A stretch of DNA of 22,629 nt from CAYNNP01 sp964398215 (GTDB taxonomy: Bacteria; Planctomycetota; Planctomycetia; Pirellulales; Pirellulaceae), in NCBI GenBank assembly GCA_964398215.1, contig CAYNNP010000094.1, positions 1 through 22,629 of the forward strand. Direction: 5' to 3'. The position numbers and the translations under genes are program-made. The notes beneath the pieces are model-generated. The model saw nothing but the letters and a program-made list of their open reading frames with translations. It was not told where the DNA came from and searched no databases. Below are positions 16,321 to 22,629 of the stretch, piece by piece (position 1 is the stretch's first letter; every line of letters begins with the position of its first letter).

Positions 16321-16728
16321 CTACGTACTCTCGATTTCTTTTTCTTTCTTCCGGTTCCAGCCCGGACAGGCGCCTTCGACCAGCAAGAACCAAGCGAACA
16401 CGAGCACGACAACGCCAAGCAGCTGGGTGTACTCCAACCAAGTCATTCCTGTCAGCAACATTAAATAGATGCTTCCTGAGAAAAGCAGCGTTCCCACTAA
16501 AAAACAGTAGCCAGAGATTCGCAGCAATCGTCCAGGTCGCAGGACCATCAATATTCCGACCGCGACGATCGCCAGGCCATGAACCATCTGGTAGACGATC
16601 GCTTTGGCAAAATCTGCATCGGGCTGAACTTTAGTTTCGCCGACGGGTTGCAAGTCAAACGCGCCCAGAGCGGCAGCAAACGCCGCGACCAAAGCACCGG
16701 CTTTGATCCAGCTGTTTTCGATATTCAT
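16321..16728 (-). CDS. Small membrane protein of the DUF423 family
   Basis: A 135-residue protein with four predicted membrane helices (about 8-25, 43-62, 69-90 and 96-117) and a basic tail. The layout matches DUF423: a first helix ending in LGAF, a segment with VYQMVHGLAIVAVGIL, then GTLLFSGSIYLMLLTGM and a final LGVVVLVFAWFLL helix. The usual LGAFGAH block is LGAFDLQ here, and the loop after it is longer than in most members. The family's function is unknown; it sits in the cytoplasmic membrane. The ATG at 16728 has AGGA 8 nt upstream. It is divergent from the DTW gene and convergent with mtnA. Confidence 0.8.
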   Translation of the reverse strand: MNIENSWIKAGALVAAFAAALGAFDLQPVGETKVQPDADFAKAIVYQMVHGLAIVAVGILMVLRPGRLLRISGYCFLVGTLLFSGSIYLMLLTGMTWLEYTQLLGVVVLVFAWFLLVEGACPGWNRKKEKEIEST

Positions 16729-16783
16729 AATTCATTTCCTGGCAATTTTGGCAGCACAAAACAACGGTGTTTTACCACAATCA

Positions 16784-16849
16784 AAAAGTGGCATAGGCTT
16801 CCAGCCTGTGAATAGCAAAAAACACAGGCTGGAAGCCTATGCCACTTTT
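16784..16849. repeat. Perfect 27-bp inverted repeat with 12-nt loop (REP-like palindrome)
   Basis: The left arm 16784-16810 (core GGCATAGGCTTCCAGCCTG) is exactly complementary to the right arm 16823-16849; the loop is AATAGCAAAAAA. It lies between two divergently transcribed genes (DUF423-type and DTW), so it is not at the 3' end of either. The arms would form an extremely stable hairpin in RNA or a cruciform in DNA. From memory, this core is common in intergenic regions of Pirellulaceae genomes; copy number cannot be checked here. Confidence 0.9.
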
Positions 16850-16968
16850 CCCTAGCGAGACAAACTTTTACACTACATGTTCCTTTCCTTCTGCGGCGGT
16901 CGAATTCCGTTTGGTTTCATCATGACTTCCATCAGTTTCACTATCAACTTGATGGAGGGGCCCGGCCG

Positions 16969-18171
16969 ATGCGACCTGTAGCTGTCCAACGTGAACGATG
17001 CTACAAGTGCCGTCGCCCTCTGAAGCTCTGCTTCTGCGAACACATTCCCAGCATCCAAAATCAAACGCATGTACTTATTCTGCAACACATGCGCGAGCGA
17101 TTTCATCCATTCAATACTGCTCGGATTTGCAAACAAGCGTTACAGAATTCAACCATCCTTGCTGATCACAACAGCGCGCTCAGCGATCGGCTGGACGAAT
17201 ATCCGCTGCACGAAAACGTAGGCTTGCTGTACCCAGGTCCCGATGGCCGACTACTGAGTGATCTCGCGCCCGCAGAACGCCCCAGTCAACTTGTCGTAAT
17301 CGATGGCACATGGCACCATGCAAAAACATTGGTCAGAGACATTCCGCGATTGAATAACTTGCCGCGATTCCAGATCTTGCCAACCGAACCGGGACGCTAC
17401 CGAATTCGCAAAGAACCCGATGCAACTTCATTGTCGACACTGGAGGCCATCGTCGCCGCGTTTGACGCACTGGAACCCGACACGCAAGGACTGAGTGAAC
17501 TGGTTGCCGCTTTTAACTCAATGGTGGAGACTCAACTCGCGCACCCAAAAGCAAAGTATGGATGGCGAAAGAACAAGAAACGAAGCCGCAACGCCATGGG
17601 TGTACCGCGAGCCATCTTGCACGACTTGCCTAACGTAGTCGTTGCGTACGGCGAATCACAACCGGGAATCGCAGGCCAAAAGCATCGCCTGAAATCCAGC
17701 GTAAAACACCAGCCCGTGTACTGGGTCGCACAGCGATTGATAACGAACGAAACGTTTCGGTGCATGATCAAACCTCCCACGGAACTGACAGACACGTTCT
17801 TGAACCACTTGGGCATGCCAAGGGCCGCCTGGGACCAAGCCGTTTCGGTTGAATCGTTTCGCGACCAATGGAAACGGTTTTTGCGAGCCGATGATCAAGT
17901 CACCGTTTACCACAACAGCACCGCAGCATTGCTGGATAACACGGGTGCAATCAACCCTGGTCGGCTGGTGCTGAAGTCCGTCAACTTTGACCCACAACAT
18001 CAACACCCAACGCTCGATGCATACTTGTCGGCAAACGGTATTGAAACGCCAAATCCGATCCACCGTGGCCGAGCGGGCCAGCGATTGGCCAATGCGATCG
18101 CGATGGTGTTTCACTTGAATCGCCAGCACAACACATTGGATCGCGACCTACGAAGCGATCACGACGAATAG
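16969..18171 (+). CDS. DTW-domain protein (tRNA-uridine aminocarboxypropyltransferase family) with extra C-terminal domain
   Basis: The ATG at 16969 is preceded by GGAGG (16954-16958), 10 nt upstream. The first 200 residues form a DTW domain: a zinc-type cluster C-x2-C-x6-C-x-C (Cys11, 14, 21, 23), HPFNTAR (46-52) and VVIDGTWHHAKTL (109-121) holding the DxTW signature. STLEAIVAAF (156-165) is the usual next block. Characterised members (TapT/TuaA) transfer the aminocarboxypropyl group of SAM to uridine in tRNA, making acp3U. Typical members are about 200-250 residues; this one has 400. Residues about 205-400 form a second domain without a family I can name firmly. Its pattern (NVVVAYGES..., ...HLGMPRAAWDQAVSVESF..., DDQVTVYHNSTAALL) faintly recalls a DnaQ/RNase-T-like fold without clear catalytic acids. 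The gene ends 11 bp before the convergent acyltransferase-like gene. Confidence 0.9.
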   Translation: MRPVAVQRERCYKCRRPLKLCFCEHIPSIQNQTHVLILQHMRERFHPFNTARICKQALQNSTILADHNSALSDRLDEYPLHENVGLLYPGPDGRLLSDLAPAERPSQLVVIDGTWHHAKTLVRDIPRLNNLPRFQILPTEPGRYRIRKEPDATSLSTLEAIVAAFDALEPDTQGLSELVAAFNSMVETQLAHPKAKYGWRKNKKRSRNAMGVPRAILHDLPNVVVAYGESQPGIAGQKHRLKSSVKHQPVYWVAQRLITNETFRCMIKPPTELTDTFLNHLGMPRAAWDQAVSVESFRDQWKRFLRADDQVTVYHNSTAALLDNTGAINPGRLVLKSVNFDPQHQHPTLDAYLSANGIETPNPIHRGRAGQRLANAIAMVFHLNRQHNTLDRDLRSDHDE

Positions 18172-18182
18172 ATCGGTCGATA

Positions 18183-19529
18183 TCAAAGATCCAATCGAAT
18201 CTGATTGCAAAACAGATCTAGCAACTTTTGGCTTTCAGGTTGCGTGAAGACATGCGGATCGCAGCGCATAGAGAAAGTAAGCTGACGTCCGTAGATACTG
18301 GATGACAGTGTGCAGCGGGTCACGCGACGAAGAGGCGGAACGCCAGTGATTCCTTCCAAAGTGAATTCATCGCAACTGACTTTTCCTTTGCGTTTTGGCA
18401 ATCGACACGTGAACCGACGCGATGGGTCACCAGCATTGGACAAAATCGATGTCGCCAAACAACGGTTGCGGCGCATTAGCCAGGGCAGAAACCAGGGCAC
18501 TGCCATTGCAGATGTCAGCCCATTGATGAACGATGTCTGCAAATTACCGTTTTTGATTTGCAATGTGTCTTGGCGAACAAGCTCCAGCAACTGGGCTTCA
18601 TCAGCGATTTCTTTATCCGTCCTGGTGATAAACGTGTAAGCCGTCATATTGCAGGCTGGCATTTCAAAATCACTCTGGTCGCGCATGTCAGACGGGACCA
18701 AGATTCGAATCTCTTGTTTCTTGGTGTTGGCCTCATTCCACTTGATTGCGGTTTGGAACATGCGGCAAAGCAACAAGTCGTTCATCGTCGCGCCGCGCTC
18801 AGTCGCTGCTGACCGCAAGCTCGCTAAATCTTGTGATGAAAAAGTATGCTTGACCATGCCGGGATACGTTCGCGATTCAGGCTTGGTCGGCGGCTTTGTC
18901 AGCGGAGTGACTCGGACTCCAAACTGCTTCCATGCTTCGCCAGCCGCCTTGCGAAATTTAGTGAACGCACCTTCGTTCGATTTCAAGGTGCGCATTTTTG
19001 TGGGCCGGATTTTTAACTGCGAAGCTTTGAACTCGCCAAGTTCTACTTTGCCTTGACAGCAATCCAGCTTTTGCATGTAGCAAGCCAACAGGTCACCGAC
19101 AAAACGATAGGCTCCCGTTCCGTCACACACGCTGTGGTGAAACTGCATGGTCATTCGCGCGGCCGAATCAGATTCACGAACCCAGATTCTGAGACCTGTA
19201 TTCTTTTGGATATCGATGTAATCACCGTCATCAAAATCCAACGGTTCGCCTTCTGCGCCCCATTTTATCTCCGGCATTTGCTCAGGCGCCAAAACCCAAC
19301 ACAGCTTATTTTGCTTGGCGCGCTGAATCACAGAATACATCAGCGGATGACGGTGGCAGGCTTCTACCAGCGCCTCTGACATTTTGTCGTGGCTTAACCG
19401 TCCCGAGAAATCCAGGTCAACGTAAAAGACCATCGGGTACTCGACACTATCGTCTGCCAGAAAGCACCAATCGATGGGCGTCAAATAAAGCGGAAAGGTT
19501 CGCCCATACTTGGGTTGGGTCACGGTCAT
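18183..19529 (-). CDS. Stand-alone condensation/acyltransferase-fold protein (HHxxxDG)
   Basis: The ATG at 19529 gives 448 residues; an in-frame GTG at 19568 would add 13. Residues 131-137 read HHSVCDG, the HHxxxDG catalytic motif shared by NRPS condensation domains, PapA-type acyltransferases, alcohol acetyltransferases and wax-ester synthases. The N-terminal half begins with a substrate-entry-like segment (LYLTPIDWCFLADD), as in those families. The C-terminal half has ATMNDLLLCRMF, corresponding to the NDxxL helix, then RILVPSDMRD and NMTAYTF, typical of the second chloramphenicol-acetyltransferase-like lobe. No signal peptide, carrier-protein domain or adenylation domain is attached or nearby, so it probably acts on free acyl-CoA or an alcohol rather than in an NRPS. 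The substrate is unknown. It follows the cytochrome-like gene by 163 bp on the same strand. Confidence 0.8.
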   Translation of the reverse strand: MTVTQPKYGRTFPLYLTPIDWCFLADDSVEYPMVFYVDLDFSGRLSHDKMSEALVEACHRHPLMYSVIQRAKQNKLCWVLAPEQMPEIKWGAEGEPLDFDDGDYIDIQKNTGLRIWVRESDSAARMTMQFHHSVCDGTGAYRFVGDLLACYMQKLDCCQGKVELGEFKASQLKIRPTKMRTLKSNEGAFTKFRKAAGEAWKQFGVRVTPLTKPPTKPESRTYPGMVKHTFSSQDLASLRSAATERGATMNDLLLCRMFQTAIKWNEANTKKQEIRILVPSDMRDQSDFEMPACNMTAYTFITRTDKEIADEAQLLELVRQDTLQIKNGNLQTSFINGLTSAMAVPWFLPWLMRRNRCLATSILSNAGDPSRRFTCRLPKRKGKVSCDEFTLEGITGVPPLRRVTRCTLSSSIYGRQLTFSMRCDPHVFTQPESQKLLDLFCNQIRLDL

Positions 19530-19692
19530 CAAAATCCGGCGCGGCAGCCAATGAATCGGAGGAATCACAAACGCAAGAGATTAGCCTGTTTCCTGCGCAT
19601 CCGCTATCGGTTGGATACAACAACCTTGCAAATCAATTTCATCGAAAGCCGGATCGTGACCGATATTCCAATCACGTCCTTTTTGCCAGGAC

Positions 19693-20754
19693 CTACTGGT
19701 CGCTGTGGTATCGACGATTGAAGATCTCTGGATCAAACGGGTTTTGCACCGCAGGCAAGCGGCCGCCACTTCGTTCTGGCTTGGTTTCTTTCACTGCTGA
19801 AATCGGCTGTGCAGCATCGTCCGGGATTTGGATCGGAGCCAAATCGTTGGCGGGAGCAACTTTCTGCGCAGGGTTCTGGTTGGAGCCCACGATCGTCAGC
19901 CATTCCAATATCGATCGTCGAATCGCCACATCCTTTTCTCGAATCGAGCGGTGCGCCCCACCGTGTGAATCGATGGCTCGTTTATACAAAGCGCTTTCTT
20001 CGGGCGTCGTTTTGTTGACTTGCCCAACAGTTGACAAGGCGTTCAATCGTGTGATTCGAGGTGATGCACGACTTCCGAACGTTGGTCGAATAAGCGACCA
20101 TTTTGTATTAGGGTTTTCCGAACGATGGCAGCCAGCGCATCGGTTCAAAAGAATCGGTTGAACTCTACTGCCAAAATGCGAGATCGCAGTCGGTGACAGT
20201 TCGCTCTCAGGTTCGCTTGATGCAACGTACGAAACCAAGTCAACTTTGCTGAGTGAATTGGCTGCCGGTGGAGCAGAGTTCGCATTGATCGGTTTCGCAA
20301 TCAATTCGGACGGTTCATCGAAACGCCGAATGGCTTTACGTTCGCGCAGCAACTGTTCTTCAAGAGCAATCGCTTGCGAATTCGTTGGGTCAATCCTGTA
20401 AGCCAACTGGAGTTCTTTGCCAGCTTGATCCAATAGACCATAACGCAAACACCAACGAATATCATCCAAATGAATTCGGATGTTCCCGGGCGTTCGATTT
20501 GCCTGACGAAATTCATGCAGTTGCTGGACTGAATCCGCCCAACACCAGACCTGCTCCACATTCAGCCTGATCTCAGTGCCATCGTCTCGGCTGACAATGA
20601 CTTGGTTGCCCAGCTGAGTTGTTTTGCCAAAAATCACATTTTGATTCTTCAGCAAAACACACGGTTTGCTTTTTGGCCGGGACGGATTTTGAGCCAAGGA
20701 AGGCCCGCACGCCGCCAAAAAGAAAAGAGCTATCGTCCAGAGGAGTCGTATCAT
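19693..20754 (-). CDS. Lipoprotein with single c-type heme motif (planctomycete cytochrome C-like)
   Basis: The start at 20754 is chosen because it opens a signal sequence, MIRLLWTIALFFLAAC; upstream in-frame codons do not look like protein. LAAC at 13-16 is a canonical lipobox, so Cys16 is probably lipidated; cleavage at SLA-Q is an alternative. Residues about 32-75 (VLLKNQNVIFGKTTQLGNQ...) look like a small beta-domain, followed by a helical TPR-like segment (about 95-140). CAGCH at 206-210, in RVQPILLNRCAGCH, is the heme-c motif in the setting of planctomycete PSCyt domains. No Met occurs after it, so the axial ligand is not Met; His in DSHGGAH is a candidate. The final NPFDPEIFNRR resembles C-termini of related planctomycete proteins. 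It lies 103 bp downstream of the Gfo/Idh/MocA gene. Confidence 0.8.
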   Translation of the reverse strand: MIRLLWTIALFFLAACGPSLAQNPSRPKSKPCVLLKNQNVIFGKTTQLGNQVIVSRDDGTEIRLNVEQVWCWADSVQQLHEFRQANRTPGNIRIHLDDIRWCLRYGLLDQAGKELQLAYRIDPTNSQAIALEEQLLRERKAIRRFDEPSELIAKPINANSAPPAANSLSKVDLVSYVASSEPESELSPTAISHFGSRVQPILLNRCAGCHRSENPNTKWSLIRPTFGSRASPRITRLNALSTVGQVNKTTPEESALYKRAIDSHGGAHRSIREKDVAIRRSILEWLTIVGSNQNPAQKVAPANDLAPIQIPDDAAQPISAVKETKPERSGGRLPAVQNPFDPEIFNRRYHSDQ

Positions 20755-20857
20755 GTCGCTGAGGTAGCAAATCGCAACCTGCGAAGTCAAGTTGAGATCA
20801 CACTTCAGTCGGCAATGCATGCTTTCCCAGGTGGTTTCATCCCCCGCCCGCGGGCCT

Positions 20858-22255
20858 TTACATCTCGATCTCGAATTTCTCGCGGCGTTCTCGGGCGATA
20901 AAGCTAGCTGCCTGTTCGTCACCCGTGATTACTTGCTTGCTAGGATCCCACTGTAGTTTTCGACCAAGCCGAATCGCGATTGCTGACAAATGACATGTCG
21001 ACAGTGCACGGTGGTGACTATTGACGTCTGAGATTGGTTCGACACCATCACGCACAGACTCGAAAAAGTTTTGAAAGTGGTTGGTTGGCTCGCGATGCTT
21101 GTAAACTTGCTTCAACGCATCTGCTGGCAATGGATTGTCTTTCAAGTCCTCGACCGGTTTCCCAGTGACCCGGCCACGATTGACAAAGATCCTGCCTTTG
21201 GTGCCCTCGAATAGGATTCCGTTGTTACCGTCGGATCGCAACTCGAGTTCAACACCGTCCGCAAAGGTCGACAAGATTTGAAATTTCGTAGCAGTGTTGT
21301 ACTGTGAATCATCCGTTGGGTAACCGTCTTTGAATTCGACAGGGTGTGATGCGTCGATAGGATCGATTGTGACCGGGCCAGTTTCCGTTTTGCCAAGTCC
21401 CCATGTAGCGATGTCGCAGTGGTGGGCTCCCCAATCCGTCAACTTGCCACCCGAGTACTCGTACCACCAACGGAACTCGTAGTGCGACCGTGACCATGCA
21501 CTGGTCTCGTTGCGAGCGCCAGCTTTCTGTCGATAATCGTGTTGTGCCACGGGTCCCTGCCAGAGTTCCCAGTCCAGTGTTTTTGGAGGTGCCGCTTTTG
21601 GCAACACCGGGCTCGTTGGCCCGCCACCCAAACTGCAAGTCGCTTTCTTGATCTCGCCCAATCGGCCAGCACGGATCAAGGCGATTGCCGTCAACATTTG
21701 CTTCATGCTGCGTTGCTGAGTACCGATTTGCATCACACGCCCAGTTTTCTTTGCGACTTCACAAACCAACTGGCCTTCTTCGATTGTTAGCGTCATCGGT
21801 TTTTCGCAGTAGACATCTTTGCCCGCCAACATTGCTTCGATTGCGACTTTGGCGTGCCAGTGTTCTGGCGTGACGATATGAATGATGTCGATGTCTTTGG
21901 AATCAATCAACTTGCGATAGTCAGTCGTCCGCACGGGTTCAGTCCCCGTCCATTCTTTGACGTAGTCGCCAGCCAAGCCAACGCGGAACGAATCTGCATC
22001 GCATACTGCAACATAGTCACCATACTTTTTGAATTCTGGTGCGCTGCCGTAGGGACGATCTATTCCAGTCGCTTTTTGGAACCACCGACTGCCGGTCCCA
22101 ACCACACCGACACGCGGTCGCTCGTTTGCTGCAGCGAAACATTCATGGCGTGTGCCGTCCAACAGAACAGTGGCACCTGCCCAGGCAAGAGCACCTTTGC
22201 CGGCAGTTCGCCGAGAAATTTTGCGGGAGTTCGATGTGTTCGGTTTCTTGTTCAT
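20858..22255 (-). CDS. Tat-exported Gfo/Idh/MocA family oxidoreductase
   Basis: The ATG at 22255 gives 465 residues beginning with a polar segment, then SRRTAGKGALAWAGATVLL (twin Arg at 15-16 plus hydrophobic region) and AAA near 41-43. This is a Tat-type signal, so the folded enzyme with its nucleotide is exported. The Rossmann motif is VGVVGTGSR (about 49-57), with IHIVTPEHWHAKVAIEAM and the catalytic-site CEKPMT (150-155). The C-terminal domain contains WWYEYSGGKLTDWGAHHCDIATW, typical of planctomycete exported members. Family members act on sugars, inositols or related polyols with NAD(P) or bound NAD(H); the substrate here is unknown. In-frame codons continue to 22360 but place the Tat signal too far inside. 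No Shine-Dalgarno is visible. It is possibly the first gene of a run with the cytochrome-like and acyltransferase-like genes. Confidence 0.93.
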   Translation of the reverse strand: MNKKPNTSNSRKISRRTAGKGALAWAGATVLLDGTRHECFAAANERPRVGVVGTGSRWFQKATGIDRPYGSAPEFKKYGDYVAVCDADSFRVGLAGDYVKEWTGTEPVRTTDYRKLIDSKDIDIIHIVTPEHWHAKVAIEAMLAGKDVYCEKPMTLTIEEGQLVCEVAKKTGRVMQIGTQQRSMKQMLTAIALIRAGRLGEIKKATCSLGGGPTSPVLPKAAPPKTLDWELWQGPVAQHDYRQKAGARNETSAWSRSHYEFRWWYEYSGGKLTDWGAHHCDIATWGLGKTETGPVTIDPIDASHPVEFKDGYPTDDSQYNTATKFQILSTFADGVELELRSDGNNGILFEGTKGRIFVNRGRVTGKPVEDLKDNPLPADALKQVYKHREPTNHFQNFFESVRDGVEPISDVNSHHRALSTCHLSAIAIRLGRKLQWDPSKQVITGDEQAASFIARERREKFEIEM

Positions 22256-22292
22256 TGCAGTTTGCTTTGTCGTTAAAAGGGATGTGCAAGGA

Positions 22293-22448
22293 TCAATCAT
22301 CCGAGCGCGACCTGAGACGCCGTCGAAATTCTGGCGACACGAATGCCAATCCGACGTCAATCATGAACGCAGTTGCAGCGCCGGTCAACGATCCGCCAGT
22401 TGATCCAAGCAGGCCGACGCAGATTATTGATAAAGGCAGGTCTTCCAA
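22293..22448 (-). CDS. Possible small membrane protein, or remnant of one
   Basis: A frame open from about 22560 to a TGA at 22293-22295 encodes a protein-like tail: a hydrophobic stretch (LPLSIICVGLLGSTGG), then AATAFMIDVGLAFV, ending in a basic segment (SPEFRRRLRSRSDD). The only usable upstream start is a TTG at 22448, giving 51 residues; there is no ATG before the internal Met and no good Shine-Dalgarno. The codons look like those of neighbouring genes. It lies 37 bp upstream of the Gfo/Idh/MocA start on the same strand. It may be a real small gene, the 3' remnant of a larger membrane protein, or chance. No homologue is recognised. Confidence 0.3.
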   Translation of the reverse strand: MEDLPLSIICVGLLGSTGGSLTGAATAFMIDVGLAFVSPEFRRRLRSRSDD

Positions 22449-22552
22449 GACGCTAATCAGGAGTTGCGCTTTTGTCGCAATGTAACAAGATTCGTTTGTT
22501 CGAATGGTCGAAACAAAGAGAAAACCAGCTGCGAAGCAGCGACATGCTGTAG

Positions 22553-22582
22553 CCTTGGGCGTTAGCCGGCGTTAGCCCAAGG
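22553..22582. repeat. REP-like palindrome with duplicated GGC-GTTA-GCC unit
   Basis: CCTTGGGC (22553-22560) is perfectly complementary to GCCCAAGG (22575-22582). Between them is GTTAGCCGGCGTTA, so the segment contains GGC-GTTA-GCC twice in tandem. Deleting one 10-bp unit would leave an 8-bp stem with a GTTA tetraloop, the shape of a bacterial REP hairpin. Confidence 0.6.
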
Positions 22583-22629
22583 TTGCGGGCGACTCCCCTT
22601 TAGGTTCAGTTTTTTCCGGCCTTCATCGC

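Larger units (their letters stand above)
22256..22629. other. Right-edge region without a firm gene (374 bp)
   Basis: It contains the possible small membrane-protein frame (22293-22448), a small GCTGC-GAA-GCAGC hairpin (22528-22540) and the REP-like palindrome (22553-22582). No tRNA, transposase or firm promoter is visible. The last 45 bp hold nothing I can assign. Confidence 0.5.

Noticed and set aside
19581..19692. A minus-strand frame after the cytochrome-like gene reads protein-like (GRDWNIGHDPAFDEIDLQG...), suggesting a frameshifted C-terminus or a small gene.
   Set aside because: The cytochrome-like protein already ends in a family-like NPFDPEIFNRR tail, and the extra frame has no usable start between the two genes; its only ATG lies inside the upstream coding region.
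18183..22255. A dedicated biosynthetic cluster formed by the oxidoreductase, heme lipoprotein and acyltransferase-like genes.
   Set aside because: The gaps (103 and 163 bp) are loose, no carrier or transporter gene is present, and shared strand alone is weak evidence.
1..22629. CRISPR array, tRNA, rRNA, transposase, phage or defence genes.
   Set aside because: No regularly spaced repeats, cloverleaf sequences or corresponding protein motifs were seen on either strand.

Overview
The window looks like a piece of a planctomycete chromosome, most likely from the Rhodopirellula/Pirellulaceae group. The basis is content, not a database search. It holds a secreted formylglycine-type sulfatase beside a membrane-anchored beta-propeller protein, a Tat-exported Gfo/Idh/MocA oxidoreductase, a small lipoprotein with a planctomycete-style CxxCH module, and large secreted proteins of unknown function. 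GC is moderate, genes on both strands are loosely packed, and many starts lack a good Shine-Dalgarno site. I see no rRNA, tRNA, CRISPR array, transposase or phage gene.

Layout. 1-903 (+) is the 3' part of a mercuric-reductase-like flavoprotein. It converges on a cstA-family transporter (934-2916, -). Thioredoxin reductase trxB (3125-4192, +) runs divergently from cstA and converges on a large lipoprotein with CARDB/DUF11-like repeats (4331-7213, -); a strong hairpin lies between them. A minus-strand pair follows: sulfatase (9157-10647) and, 24 bp downstream, a three-TM beta-propeller protein (7429-9132). Argininosuccinate lyase argH (10830-12206, -) is divergent from a secreted 888-residue unknown protein (12518-15184, +), which is followed by mtnA (15251-16279, +). 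A DUF423-type membrane protein (16321-16728, -) and a DTW-domain protein with a second C-terminal domain (16969-18171, +) flank a perfect 27-bp inverted repeat. The right end is all minus strand: a Gfo/Idh/MocA oxidoreductase (20858-22255), a cytochrome-c-like lipoprotein (19693-20754) and an HHxxxDG acyltransferase-like protein (18183-19529).

How it fits together. Most genes are independent housekeeping or salvage functions: thiol redox (TrxB), arginine synthesis (ArgH), methionine salvage (MtnA), peptide or pyruvate uptake (CstA) and tRNA modification (DTW). The rest are cell-envelope proteins typical of planctomycetes. I found no convincing multi-gene novel system. The best leads are the two-domain DTW protein, the 888-residue secreted family, an insertion in TrxB, three different intergenic palindromes that look like REP-type elements, an operator-like repeat cluster ahead of the DUF11-like lipoprotein gene, and a possible unannotated small membrane protein near the right edge.
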